From Spirosoma rigui (GTDB lineage: Bacteria > Bacteroidota > Bacteroidia > Cytophagales > Spirosomataceae), in the NCBI RefSeq assembly GCF_002067135.1, contig NZ_CP020105.1:2542001-2606000 (forward strand): a DNA stretch of 64,000 nucleotides. The letters run 5' to 3'. The notes under the pieces are model-generated. The model saw only the letters and a list, made by a program, of their open reading frames with translations. It was not told the origin of the DNA and did no database searches. How positions within the stretch are numbered: the stretch's first letter is position 1; every line of letters begins with the position of its first letter. Below, one piece after another: positions 33,115 to 42,974 of the stretch. Made by a program: the position numbers and the translations under genes.

Positions 33115-35535
33115 TTACTTCATCTTCACAATCGTCACGCCAGCGCCACCCCGGTCGGCGTGTTCGTCTTCCATCTTGCCGACCTGCTTATAGCCGCGCA
33201 GGTGATTTCTCACTAGGGTTCGGAGGATGCCGTCACCCTTACCATGAACGATGCGTAGTTCGGGGTAACCAAGCATAAGCGCATCATCGAAGAAACGGTC
33301 GACTTCGCCAATGGCTTCTTCGCCCCGTTTGCCCCGGATGTCGAGGTTGAAGCTGAAATTCAGCATCTTTTCGTTCATATCCATGCCCTGGCTGCGGGGC
33401 CGGTCGTCGCGTACGTCGGTCGCTTCCTTGAACGTTTTCCGACTTACCTTTTCGAGCCGGTTTAGTTTGATGTTCGATTTTAGATCGCCAATACGTACTT
33501 CGGCGTCTTTACCCCGTAGTGACAGCACTTCACCGATGGTATTTTGCCCCGTAATGCGAACGTAGCTCCCTACACTGATAACGCCATTGTCGCTTTCAAA
33601 CTCGGGTTCGGTAGGCCGCGGTTTTTCGACCGGAACGATTGCTTCCGGCTTCAGATCTTTTTGCTCAAAGCGCTCCAGTTCCTGTCGTACCTGTTTGGTT
33701 GGTTCCCGTTCGGCTTTGTTTTCCTTGATTTCGCGAATCGTCGTTTCAATGCGCTGATTGGCTTCCTGAACGAGAGCCTTGGCTTTTTGCTTGGCGTCGT
33801 TGATGAGTTGCTTCTGTTCGTTGTCCAGCCGTGTTTTCAGCGCTGTGTACTCGGCCAGTTGCTGGGCTACCTTGCGCTGGTTGATACTGATCTCGAGGTT
33901 TTTCTCGGCAAAGACCCGTTTCTCGATGTCCAGCTCCTTCAGCAGCTTTTCGAAATTGACCTGCTGGGTACCCAGTTTCTCCTTGGCGCGGTCAATAACA
34001 CCTTTGGGAAGCCCGATTTTCTGAGCAATTTCAAACGCAAACGAAGACCCCGGCCGACCCGTTTCAAGTTGGTAAAGTGGTTCCAGATGCTCGCCATCGA
34101 AGCGCATGGCCCCGTTGACCAGCCCCGGCGTTTTGTCGGCAAATACTTTCAGGTTTGTGTAGTGCGTGTTGATGACGCCATAGGCCCCCGACTTATTGAG
34201 GTCCTCCAGAATCGATTCGGCAACGGCACCACCCAGGCCCGGTTCCGTACCAGTACCAAATTCGTCGATCAGGAAGAGAGTCCGCTTGTGGGCCCCGATC
34301 AGGAACTGCTTCATTGCCGTCAGGTGCGACGAATACGTACTGAGGTCGTTTTCGAGCGACTGTTCATCACCGATGTCGATAAACAGGTTCTGAAAAACGC
34401 CGACGTCCGAATACTCGACCAGTGGCACCAGCAGGCCACATTGCAGCATGTACTGAATAAGGCCGATGGTTTTGAGCGCAACTGATTTACCCCCCGCGTT
34501 GGGACCGGAGATGATCAGAATCCGTTGCTGTTCGTTGAGTTCGATACTGAGCGGCACGACACTTTTCCCCTGCTTGGCAAAGGAAAGGTGCAGCAGCGGG
34601 TGCCGGGCATTGGTCCAGTTCATGACCGGCCGATTGTGGAACATGGGCATACCGGCGTCCAGCTGAATGGCCAGTTTGGCCTTCGCCCGGATAAAGTCGA
34701 TCTGCCCCAGAAAGTTTACTGCCCGCTTCAAACTCTCCAGGTGAGGGCGAATCTGATCAGTAAGGGCGAGCAGGATGCGGTAAATCTCGCGCCGTTCGGC
34801 GTATTCGAGCTCACGCACTTCGTTGTTGGCGTCGAACACTTCGGCCGGCTCCAGAAAAACCGTCTGCCCCGTCTGGGACTCGTCGTGTACGAAGCCTTTG
34901 ATCTTGCGTTTGTGCTCGGCGGCAATGGGAATTACCAGCCGACCTCCGCGAACGGTCAGGTTGAGGTCGTCGGGTATCCAGCCATTTTGCCGGGCCTGAC
35001 GCACGATGGTGTCGAGCCGTTTTCGCAGGTTTGACTGCTCGCTGATAATCCGTCGGCGAATGCTGGCCAGCTCGGGCGAGGCCGAGTCGCGCACGAGACC
35101 GCGGTCGTCGATAATCCGATCGAGCGAGGCCACCAGACCTTTATCGACGGCGACCGGGCCCGCCAGTTCCTTAAGGTAAGGGAAAGGAGTTTCGTCTTCC
35201 CGCTTTTCGAGGAAGCGCAAACAATCCTGAATGGTTCTGAGGGCGAGTTTGAGATCGAAAAACTCGGCTTCCGTCAGGGCCAGCCCTTCAACGCGGGCGC
35301 GGCTAAGCTGCTCCCGAACGTCGATATAATTCGACTGCGGGAAGTCGTTTTCATACTGAACGATCTGCTTAAACTCGTACGTCTGACGCAGTAGTTTATC
35401 GATCAGCGCGTGATTATCGGAAAAGCGAACCCGGTCAACATAGTCCTGTCCCAATGGGCTGATGCAGGCCTGTTTGATGAGCTCACGAATTTTGTCGAAA
35501 CCTAGTTTGGATTCTAGCGTGGTAGGGTAAAGCAT
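33115..35535 (-). CDS. mutS2: MutS2 ATPase/endonuclease
   Basis: 806 residues. MutS2 proteins act on recombination intermediates and on stalled, collided ribosomes, depending on the species; they lack the mismatch-binding domain of MutS. Helical clamp and core domains occupy about 1-320, the ATPase domain has Walker A at 344-351 (GPNAGGKS) and Walker B-like LFLIDEFGTGTEP, then a long coiled coil (about 520-640, rich in Lys, Glu and Gln), a KOW-like segment (YVRITGQNTIGEV) and a C-terminal Smr nuclease domain (LDIRGKRGEEA, IVHGKGDGILR). The HGKGDG motif needed for Smr activity is intact. Single gene. Confidence 0.95.
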   Translation of the reverse strand: MLYPTTLESKLGFDKIRELIKQACISPLGQDYVDRVRFSDNHALIDKLLRQTYEFKQIVQYENDFPQSNYIDVREQLSRARVEGLALTEAEFFDLKLALRTIQDCLRFLEKREDETPFPYLKELAGPVAVDKGLVASLDRIIDDRGLVRDSASPELASIRRRIISEQSNLRKRLDTIVRQARQNGWIPDDLNLTVRGGRLVIPIAAEHKRKIKGFVHDESQTGQTVFLEPAEVFDANNEVRELEYAERREIYRILLALTDQIRPHLESLKRAVNFLGQIDFIRAKAKLAIQLDAGMPMFHNRPVMNWTNARHPLLHLSFAKQGKSVVPLSIELNEQQRILIISGPNAGGKSVALKTIGLIQYMLQCGLLVPLVEYSDVGVFQNLFIDIGDEQSLENDLSTYSSHLTAMKQFLIGAHKRTLFLIDEFGTGTEPGLGGAVAESILEDLNKSGAYGVINTHYTNLKVFADKTPGLVNGAMRFDGEHLEPLYQLETGRPGSSFAFEIAQKIGLPKGVIDRAKEKLGTQQVNFEKLLKELDIEKRVFAEKNLEISINQRKVAQQLAEYTALKTRLDNEQKQLINDAKQKAKALVQEANQRIETTIREIKENKAEREPTKQVRQELERFEQKDLKPEAIVPVEKPRPTEPEFESDNGVISVGSYVRITGQNTIGEVLSLRGKDAEVRIGDLKSNIKLNRLEKVSRKTFKEATDVRDDRPRSQGMDMNEKMLNFSFNLDIRGKRGEEAIGEVDRFFDDALMLGYPELRIVHGKGDGILRTLVRNHLRGYKQVGKMEDEHADRGGAGVTIVKMK

Positions 35536-35660
35536 TTAACTGAATAGGAGGGCATTGGACATGACACCCGATAGTACAACGTTTTTAAGAATTAGGAGGT
35601 TCGCCAATAAAAAGTAGTACGAATTGTGTGACCAATAAGATGAATCGCGTCCTAAATGTA

Positions 35661-35712
35661 AATTTTAGTGGCAGATGAGTGAATGTAATGAAATCTATTT
35701 GCTACTAAAATT
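35661..35712. repeat. Inverted repeat upstream of a small orphan gene
   Basis: 13-base arms (AATTTTAGTGGCA and TGCTACTAAAATT, one G-T pair) around a 26-base loop, in AT-rich sequence 65 bases before the ATG at 35777. It may be a regulatory site or the leader hairpin of the small gene. Confidence 0.5.
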
Positions 35713-35776
35713 CGAATAAGTACTACCACCTAACACACTAAACGGTATTCGACCCCTTTAACGGAAACACACTACC

Positions 35777-36085
35777 ATGAAAAATTACCTCGTCGTTTAT
35801 TATGGCCGCATGAAACCCACGTTTTTATACGCCAGCACTGTAGAAGAAGCCCGGTCTTATGCACTGATGGTCCTGACCAGCCAGTATAGCCGCTCAAACG
35901 ATGTACTTTCCATTGTAGAGGTCAGCACAGACGCTGTCGTTGACTACGGTAAACGCGACGATCTGCTGGACAAATATAATCTGATTGAAAAGCAGGTTCC
36001 CGTAGCCCGTTCGACCTGGTCTTTTTCGTTGAAGCCTGTTCTGAACTGGATAAGCCTCAAACTAGCCAAACCAACGGTGGGCTAA
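35777..36085 (+). CDS. Small protein of unknown function
   Basis: 102 residues starting MKNYLVVYYGRMKPTF. The first half looks like a small alpha/beta unit (FLYASTVEEARSYALMVL, then VLSIVEVSTDAVVDYG) and the rest is basic and partly hydrophobic (NWISLKLAKP). No signal peptide, membrane helix or enzyme motif. I do not recognise it. Codon use is like the neighbours and a long AT-rich leader precedes it, which supports a real gene. Confidence 0.6.
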   Translation: MKNYLVVYYGRMKPTFLYASTVEEARSYALMVLTSQYSRSNDVLSIVEVSTDAVVDYGKRDDLLDKYNLIEKQVPVARSTWSFSLKPVLNWISLKLAKPTVG

Positions 36086-36119
36086 TTCGAGGCTTATCGA
36101 TTACGGTTCGTATCCTGTT

Positions 36120-38603
36120 TTATTTACCGCTTCCCAGCTTTCCTGCTTTGTTGGCCGGAGAGGCATCTTTCGGATTCTTAACGTAGGTATCCAGCCAGCC
36201 ATTCATCTCCCACAGCATGTGAAGCAGCGATTCTTTCGCAGTGTAGCCATGGCTCTCGTAAGGTAGGAAAACCAGCTTCGTCGTTGCCCCAAATCCTTTT
36301 AGCGCGTTATAATACCGCTCGGACTGAATCGGGAAGGTACCCGTGTTATTATCGGCTTCGCCATGAATTAACAGCAGGGGCGATTTCATTTTGTCGGCGT
36401 TCATAAACGGCGACATTTTGTTGTATACATCCGGTGCCTGCCAGTAGGTCCGCTGCTCGTTCTGGAAACCAAAGGGCGTCAATGTCCGGTTGTAGGCTCC
36501 GCTCCGGGCAATGCCACCTCGAAATAGTTTACTGTGGGTGAGCAGATTGGCCGTCATGAACGCCCCGTAGGAGTGGCCACCTACCCCCACGCGGGTCGAG
36601 TCGACAACGCCCAGCCGCACTCCTTCGTCAATAGCGGCTTTCGCACTTGCCACCAGTTGTTCAACATACGTGTCGTTGGGTTCTTTGTCGCCTTCGCCCA
36701 CGATGGGAATACTGGCGTTGTCGAGAATAGCGTAGCCCATAGTTACGAAGGCAGCCGCCCCCCAGTAACTGATCCGGTTGAACTGGTAAGGCGAACCAGA
36801 CACTTGCCCGGCGGCATCTTTACTTTTGAACTCGGCAGGATAAGCCCATAAAAACGTGGGCAACGGCCCTTGCTCTTTCTTGTAATTGGGTGGTAGATAA
36901 AGCGTGGCAGTCAGGTCAACCCCATCGGCGCGTTTGTACCGAAGTTGCTGCTTCTGAACACCTTTTAATTGCGGGTAGGGGTGAGGGAAGTTCGTTACGG
37001 CTACGGGAGCGATGCGGGCTTTCAAATTCCGGACGTAGTAGTTCGGGCTTTCGTCAGGCGTTTCGCGGGTAGTCAGGATCACCTGCCGGGCCGCGTCGAG
37101 AACGGTAACAGGACGCTCGAAATACGGGGCCGTTGACCGCCATAGTTCACGGCTTTTACCCGTATTCAGGTTCAGCAGGCTAACGAATGGTCGGTCGCCT
37201 TCGGGCGATGCGCCTTGGCTGTTCAGCATCAGGACTTCGCTGTTCGGCAGCAGATTCAGCACATCACGGCCGTACTGGTTGTGCCGGGTATCGGGCTGAC
37301 CGGGATTACTGTAGCGGTCTTCATACGAGCGGTCGAACAGCACCTTCGTCTGGTTGGTTTGCGGGTTGAAAACCCGAACGATCTGTTTACGGGTCTGCCA
37401 CCACTGCTCCGTTGCCAGTGCTGTGGTTTCGTTGCCCCACTCAAATCCTTCGAACCGGAACGCGGCTGCGTAAATCTCTTTAGGAGCGGCCTGGAATGGC
37501 GAATCCATCATAAACACCTTGTCGCGAATATCAGCCTTTACCTTAGGATCACCGTTATCCTGCGCTACGGTATAATAGACCGAAGCCGGGGCATCGGCGC
37601 GCCAGGCAAAATCGCGGGGTCCCGTGGGCGCTCCGTCGGGGCTGTAGGGTACGTTATCCTGTAGGGGACCATCGTTGAGGGTCTTCACCAGAGTACCGCC
37701 CATTGCAAATACATCGGTTTTTGTGGGAAACCGGTAAACCGGCACTACGTAGGAGAAAGGCTTATGAACGGTTTGAATCAGCACAAACTTTCCATCGGGC
37801 GAAGGGTCGGCGGAGGTGATAACACCCGGCTCGCCAATGGCGGAAGCCTGCCCGTCGAGGCTAACCCGCATAACCTGTGAGGTAGCGTAGTAGGCAAATT
37901 GCCGTTCGTCGGAGGGGCTTTTGAGCAAGTCCTGGTAGGTAGGGGCCTGCGATTTACGACCCAGATTCTCCTGGGTAGCTGGGCCCGTTGGCACACGGCT
38001 CACGTCGGGAGCGGATTGCCGGCCGGTTGGAATAGCTTTGACAACGAGACTTTTACTGTCGGATACCCACCGGAAAGGGGCTCCCAGTACAGCGTTCAGG
38101 GCTACAGACCCAACCTTTTGGGCCGTTCCCGTGGCTACGTCAGCCACATAGAGGTCAATACGGGTATCGGTCGAGTTGGCAAATGCAAATCTGGACTCGT
38201 CCGGCGACCATTGTACAAAGCTGATGAGCGGTGTAGCGGGCAGGCCTTTGACCGGCATTTCGTCGGTAGCAGCTCCCTTGCCAATCCGTTTCAGTTTCAG
38301 GCCGGTTATGTACCGGGCGCGGCTGGGACCATTGTTGGCGGGGTTCATGCGTAAACCCGCCAGCTTCAGTTCCGGCTGTGCCAGTTCGGCAATGGTTGGC
38401 GCAGAAGCCTGCTCCAGAATAAGCATGACGTCACCTTTGCCCGTTACGCTAACCCCCGGCGTGGGCGGAACAGTAACCAGATCGGCCAGCGCTTTGGGTG
38501 GCGTCTGGTAAGAGGTAGCATCCTGAGCGCGGCCCGTGATCACAAAAAGCGAGACGAGAGCGAGCAGGAGGCTGCCGCGTGCGGTAGTTTTTTTACGTGT
38601 CAT
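36120..38603 (-). CDS. Secreted prolyl oligopeptidase family (S9) peptidase
   Basis: 827 residues with a signal peptide (basic MTRKKTTARG, then LLLALVSLFVITG, cleavage near RAQ). Residues about 100-560 form a beta-propeller that screens substrates (repeats such as PDESRFAFA and PDGKFVLIQT). The C-terminal alpha/beta hydrolase has nucleophile Ser678 in GGHSYGAFM, Asp in HGEADNNTGT and His in YESHGYT. It is longer than classic prolyl oligopeptidase and resembles acylaminoacyl and glutamyl endopeptidase-like members. It probably trims peptides in the periplasm. Single gene. Confidence 0.93.
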   Translation of the reverse strand: MTRKKTTARGSLLLALVSLFVITGRAQDATSYQTPPKALADLVTVPPTPGVSVTGKGDVMLILEQASAPTIAELAQPELKLAGLRMNPANNGPSRARYITGLKLKRIGKGAATDEMPVKGLPATPLISFVQWSPDESRFAFANSTDTRIDLYVADVATGTAQKVGSVALNAVLGAPFRWVSDSKSLVVKAIPTGRQSAPDVSRVPTGPATQENLGRKSQAPTYQDLLKSPSDERQFAYYATSQVMRVSLDGQASAIGEPGVITSADPSPDGKFVLIQTVHKPFSYVVPVYRFPTKTDVFAMGGTLVKTLNDGPLQDNVPYSPDGAPTGPRDFAWRADAPASVYYTVAQDNGDPKVKADIRDKVFMMDSPFQAAPKEIYAAAFRFEGFEWGNETTALATEQWWQTRKQIVRVFNPQTNQTKVLFDRSYEDRYSNPGQPDTRHNQYGRDVLNLLPNSEVLMLNSQGASPEGDRPFVSLLNLNTGKSRELWRSTAPYFERPVTVLDAARQVILTTRETPDESPNYYVRNLKARIAPVAVTNFPHPYPQLKGVQKQQLRYKRADGVDLTATLYLPPNYKKEQGPLPTFLWAYPAEFKSKDAAGQVSGSPYQFNRISYWGAAAFVTMGYAILDNASIPIVGEGDKEPNDTYVEQLVASAKAAIDEGVRLGVVDSTRVGVGGHSYGAFMTANLLTHSKLFRGGIARSGAYNRTLTPFGFQNEQRTYWQAPDVYNKMSPFMNADKMKSPLLLIHGEADNNTGTFPIQSERYYNALKGFGATTKLVFLPYESHGYTAKESLLHMLWEMNGWLDTYVKNPKDASPANKAGKLGSGK

Positions 38604-38768
38604 AGGGAAACGTTGTAAGTCGAAGAAGGCTTAAAAATACACCCAAACGGGCAAGATAAGAAGTATGACGTAAAAGTGTTTTGTTTATGAGGGACTATAA
38701 GCCATAAACAGGTAACTTGCTTTACCGTTGAGCACAATCCGTCTCCTTCTGCCAGCGTCACACCGTTC

Positions 38769-41700
38769 ATGCCTGCCGCTCAGCCCGTTTCTCTTTCGTT
38801 GTCTCAATTATTCGATGCATTGCCCGATGGTGTTGTCTACTTTCAGCCGGTACGGGATGCCGTTGATCAGCAGATTATCGATTTTGAAGTAGCCTACGCT
38901 AATCCGGCAACGTACAGAGCCGCCAATAACCAATACAAGACCGCTCCCGGCACCTCCGTTCGGTACGACAACCAGCATGATCCAGCCATTACCCAGCGAA
39001 TGCTGGCCCAACTGACAGCCATTCTCGAAACCGGACAGCCCGACGAGTTCGAACGCTACAATCCGATCATGGGCGAGTGGCTGTCCGTGTCGCGTACCAA
39101 AGCCGGCGACGGTGTACTGACGGTGACCCGTATCATTACCGCCAGCAAACAGGCTGCTATCAATAATGAACAACAGCAAGCGTTGCTGAGCAGTATCCTG
39201 AATACGTCGCTCAATGCGACCTTCGTGCACGAGGCCATCCGCGACGAGTCCGGACAGATTCAGGATTTCAGGGTGCTGCTGGTCAATGAGCGGGCGCGGC
39301 AGGACGTCATTAGCCGGCTGGGTATTGATCCGATGGGTAAAACCCTGCTGACGGTTAACCCCAGTTCCCGGGAAAAGGGCCAGTTCAACCTGTTCTGCCA
39401 AGTCATAGAAACGGGCGTACCCATTCAGGTAGAGCAGTTTTACCAGAACGTACAGGAATCCTGGTACAACACGGCCATCACCAAGCTGAACGACGGGGTG
39501 GTTGTGACGGGTATCGATATTACCACCCAGAAACGTAATGCCCTGGAAGCCGAACGGCAGTCCAGCGAGATAAAGCGGCAGAGCGATTTTGTCAATAACG
39601 TGCTGGACGGTTCGATCAGTGGCATCATTGCCGCCGAATCGATCCGTAATCCGGCAGGAGAGATCACCGATTTTCGGTTCTTGACGGCTAACCAGGCGGC
39701 CTTCACGCTACTCGGCAAAACCGCCGATGAATTGTTGGGCAACACCGTGCTCACCATGTTTCCCGGGCACAAAGAAACGGGTCTGTTTGCGCTCTATACC
39801 GATACTGCACAAACCGGCAAACCGGGCCACAAACAAGTGTACTACCACCTGGATGGACTCGACTTCTGGCTCGACGTAACGGCGCGTAAACTCGACGACG
39901 GGCTGGTCATTACGTTTACCGATGTATCGGAAGCCAAGCGGGGAGAACTGGCGCTGGAACAAACCAAGGCCGACCTGCAGGCCGTGATTGATAGCTCACA
40001 GACGGGTATTTTCGTGTTTAGCCCGGTCTATGATGAGCAGGGGGACGTCGTCAATTTCCGGTTCAAGATCATCAACCGGATGGTAGCCGCTCTGATTGGC
40101 GAATCACCCGCAGCTATCACCGGAGCGCTGGCTTCCGATTGGTTTACCAGCTACCGGGAAACGTCGACCTTCACGCATTACAAACACACTCTGCGCACAG
40201 GTGAGGAGCAGCGCTTCGACGTGAACTACAATGTTGATGGGCTCGATGTCTGGTTTGATGTTAAATCAGTCAGGTTTGGCGACGATGTGCTCGTTACGTT
40301 CACCGACTACACGGATCTGAAACGGGCTCAACTGGCGCTGGAACAGGTATCGGCCGACAACAAGCGGCAGGCCGAACTATTGAACAGGGTGCTCGACGGC
40401 TCCATTAATGGTATTATGGCGTTTGAGTCGGTGCGGGATGAGGCCGGTGTCATTACCGACTTCATCTTTCTATCCAGCAACGAAGCCGCCAACCGTATGG
40501 TGAACCGCCCGGACGGCGAACTGGTGGGCAAACGGTTACTATCGGTATTCCCCGGCAATAAAGAATCCGGACTGCTCCAGCAATACATCAATACAGTAGA
40601 AACGGGTGAGCAAACCCGCGTGGAAACCCACTACACGCTCGACGGGCTGGATATATGGTTCGCCATATCGGCCCAGAAACTGGGGGATGGGTTTGTGGTG
40701 ACGTTCTCCGACATATCGGAAGTAAAACGGTCGGCCAAATTCATCGAACGGTCGGCGGCTGAACTTCAAATGGTCATCGATACTTCCCAAACCGGCATTT
40801 TTCTGCTGAGTCCCGTTCGTGACCCGTCGGGTGAGGTTTATGATTTCCGTTTCAGGCTGGCCAACCGGATGCTGGCCAGCTACGTTGGGCAGGAGCCGAC
40901 GACCGTTGTGGGGTCACTGGCGGGACGCTGGTTTCCGGACTACAAAACCAACGGCCTGTTCGATGCCTACCTGAAGACCTATCTCACCGGCGAAGACCAA
41001 CGGTTCGATATTCACTACCATGGGAGCGGTATCGATGCGTGGCTTGATATTCTGACGTCGAAAGTAGAGGACGAAGTGCTGGTAACCTTTGGCGATTATA
41101 CCCCACTCAAGCGGATGCAGCAACGCCTTGAATCGTCCATCATCGATTTGCAGCGATCCAACGCCAACCTGGAGCAGTTTGCCTACGTTGCCAGCCACGA
41201 TCTGCAGGAACCACTTCGCAAGATCCAGGCCTTCGGTGATATTATCGAAACGCAATATGGACCCGTCATTGGCGAACAGGGGGCCGATATGATCCGGCGC
41301 ATGCAGTCGGCAGCGGCCCGGATGCAGATCCTCATCAAGGACGTACTGGCCTACTCACGCATTGCCACGAAGCGTGATTCCATCGTCTCGGTAGATCTGA
41401 ATTTACTGCTGGCCGAAGTACTTGATGATCTCGAAACGGCCATTGCCGATCAGCAAGCCATCGTAACGGTTGATCCAATGCCTATCGTTACCGGCGATGC
41501 GGGGCAACTGCGGCAGTTGTTCCAGAACGTGCTCAGTAATGCGCTCAAGTTTACCAAAACATACCATACCGCCGGCGTGAGTCTGCCTCCGGAAGGCGGA
41601 GCCTTGATTCGGGTATCTACCCGGACGGTCCGGGGTCGGGACTCCGGGTTCATTACCGCACCCGGCGATGTCGACAAGCTGTTTCACCTGATCGAAATTG

Positions 41701-41903
41701 ATGACAATGGCATTGGTTTCGAGCCGCATCAGGCAGACCGTATTTTTCAGGTGTTTCAGCGGCTGCATAACCGGAGTACGTATCAGGGAACGGGTATCGG
41801 GCTGGCAGTTGTTAAAAAAGTGACCGAGAACCACAACGGTTATATTCAGGCGATTGGCCGACCCGGCGACGGCGCAACGATCCGGATTCTGCTGCCGGTC
41901 TGA
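38769..41903 (+). CDS. Multi-PAS sensor histidine kinase, soluble
   Basis: 1044 residues with no signal peptide or membrane helix, so a cytoplasmic sensor. I count six PAS-like units: about 8-130, 140-265, 274-390, 400-525, 536-655 and 664-790, each ending in a VTF or similar beta strand plus a polar linker. They are followed by the HisKA helix with phospho-acceptor His810 (VASHDLQEPLRK) and the HATPase domain with N box (LFQNVLSNALKF), G1 (IDDNGIGF) and G2 (GTGIGLAVV). There is no receiver domain, and no response regulator gene adjoins. PAS units 3-4 and 5-6 are a duplicated pair. Confidence 0.95.
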   Translation: MPAAQPVSLSLSQLFDALPDGVVYFQPVRDAVDQQIIDFEVAYANPATYRAANNQYKTAPGTSVRYDNQHDPAITQRMLAQLTAILETGQPDEFERYNPIMGEWLSVSRTKAGDGVLTVTRIITASKQAAINNEQQQALLSSILNTSLNATFVHEAIRDESGQIQDFRVLLVNERARQDVISRLGIDPMGKTLLTVNPSSREKGQFNLFCQVIETGVPIQVEQFYQNVQESWYNTAITKLNDGVVVTGIDITTQKRNALEAERQSSEIKRQSDFVNNVLDGSISGIIAAESIRNPAGEITDFRFLTANQAAFTLLGKTADELLGNTVLTMFPGHKETGLFALYTDTAQTGKPGHKQVYYHLDGLDFWLDVTARKLDDGLVITFTDVSEAKRGELALEQTKADLQAVIDSSQTGIFVFSPVYDEQGDVVNFRFKIINRMVAALIGESPAAITGALASDWFTSYRETSTFTHYKHTLRTGEEQRFDVNYNVDGLDVWFDVKSVRFGDDVLVTFTDYTDLKRAQLALEQVSADNKRQAELLNRVLDGSINGIMAFESVRDEAGVITDFIFLSSNEAANRMVNRPDGELVGKRLLSVFPGNKESGLLQQYINTVETGEQTRVETHYTLDGLDIWFAISAQKLGDGFVVTFSDISEVKRSAKFIERSAAELQMVIDTSQTGIFLLSPVRDPSGEVYDFRFRLANRMLASYVGQEPTTVVGSLAGRWFPDYKTNGLFDAYLKTYLTGEDQRFDIHYHGSGIDAWLDILTSKVEDEVLVTFGDYTPLKRMQQRLESSIIDLQRSNANLEQFAYVASHDLQEPLRKIQAFGDIIETQYGPVIGEQGADMIRRMQSAAARMQILIKDVLAYSRIATKRDSIVSVDLNLLLAEVLDDLETAIADQQAIVTVDPMPIVTGDAGQLRQLFQNVLSNALKFTKTYHTAGVSLPPEGGALIRVSTRTVRGRDSGFITAPGDVDKLFHLIEIDDNGIGFEPHQADRIFQVFQRLHNRSTYQGTGIGLAVVKKVTENHNGYIQAIGRPGDGATIRILLPV
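39585..41115 (+). repeat. Tandem duplication of a two-PAS module
   Basis: Within the kinase, the unit starting VLDGSISGI (near residue 280) recurs as VLDGSINGI (near 543), and the unit with SQTGIFVFSPV (near 408) recurs as SQTGIFLLSPV (near 671). Both pairs are offset by exactly 263 residues (789 bases), so a module of two PAS domains was copied in tandem without net insertion or deletion at these points. The copies have diverged at the DNA level, so the event is not recent. Confidence 0.85.
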
Positions 41904-42079
41904 GCATACCAGGCGAATTTGCTGGCGCTGATGCGTGGCGAAAAACCCGGTTGAAGACGCGTATCCAAGGACCTTTTTCGGCTGTTCGGGCCCTTTTCCG
42001 TAGCCTCACCCTCGATTTTACGCCCGATTCCGGTCGTTTCGTCGTTACTTTGACACTTAATCAACCCAATTATACATTC

Positions 42080-42967
42080 ATGCGTGTTCTCGTTTTCTTA
42101 ATTGGCTTGCTGGGTTTTACGGCCTGCAAACTTGACGTACCGAGTGTGAACCTCGCTCAATTTTCGTCTGATCCGAGGGTAACGTCAGTAGCGCCCGGTC
42201 AGATAGACGAAGCGTCAGGAATGGCGGATAGTCGTAGCCAGCCCGGAAATATCTGGATTCAGCAGGATAGCGGGAGTCCGGCAGAACTGGCCTTGCTGGG
42301 CTACGATGGCGTAGTCAAAGGCAAGATTGCCGTACCATCCGTCGAAAACCGGGATTGGGAAGAACTAGCTATGGGGCCGGGTCCCCGGGATGGTGTCAAT
42401 TACCTGTATATTGGCGAGATTGGTGATAACAATGGCCAGTACCCGTTCTGTCAGATTTATCGGCTGCCCGAGCCGACGGATCTGCAGACCCCCATTACGC
42501 AGGTCGAGCGGATCAATTTCCGTTATCCCGATGGCCCCCGTGATGCCGAAGCGATGTTCGTAGACCCGCAAACGAAAGATATCTATATTATCTCGAAGCG
42601 GGAGCCTAACGTGCATCTTTACCGGTTGCCATATCCGCAGAACATCAACGAAGTAACCGTTGCGCAGGCTTACGGCCAGATGCCGTCGTTTGGGCAGGGC
42701 TTACCCGCCTACGTGACGGGAGCTGCTATCTCGCCCGATGGAAACGAAATTATCGTGCGTACTTATTCGGCTTTGTTCTACTGGAAACGCAAAGCCGGTG
42801 AGAGCATTGCCGATGTACTGCAAAACGGTTCCAGTCGTCAGCTGCCCTACCGGTTGGAGCCGCAGGGCGAAGCGGTCTGCTTCGACAAAGACAACAAAGG
42901 GTATTTCACCATCAGCGAGAAAGCAAGCGCGTCATCGGTGAACCTGTACTACTACGCCAGAAAATAA
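42080..42967 (+). CDS. Lipoprotein of unknown function, propeller-like
   Basis: 295 residues from the ATG at 42080, which opens a lipoprotein-like signal peptide (MRVLVFLIGLLGFTAC). The frame extends 43 codons upstream but without a sensible N-terminus. Repeated short beta motifs (SGMADSRSQPGNIWIQQDSG, LYIGEIGDNNGQY, DIYIISKREPNVHLYRL, GEAVCFDKDNKGYFTIS) suggest a six-bladed propeller. No enzyme motif stands out. A near-match promoter box (TTACTTTG at 42045-42052) lies 27 bases upstream. It is followed after 7 bases by the carotenoid desaturase gene, so the two are probably co-transcribed. Confidence 0.8.
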   Translation: MRVLVFLIGLLGFTACKLDVPSVNLAQFSSDPRVTSVAPGQIDEASGMADSRSQPGNIWIQQDSGSPAELALLGYDGVVKGKIAVPSVENRDWEELAMGPGPRDGVNYLYIGEIGDNNGQYPFCQIYRLPEPTDLQTPITQVERINFRYPDGPRDAEAMFVDPQTKDIYIISKREPNVHLYRLPYPQNINEVTVAQAYGQMPSFGQGLPAYVTGAAISPDGNEIIVRTYSALFYWKRKAGESIADVLQNGSSRQLPYRLEPQGEAVCFDKDNKGYFTISEKASASSVNLYYYARK

Positions 42968-42974
42968 GAGAAAC

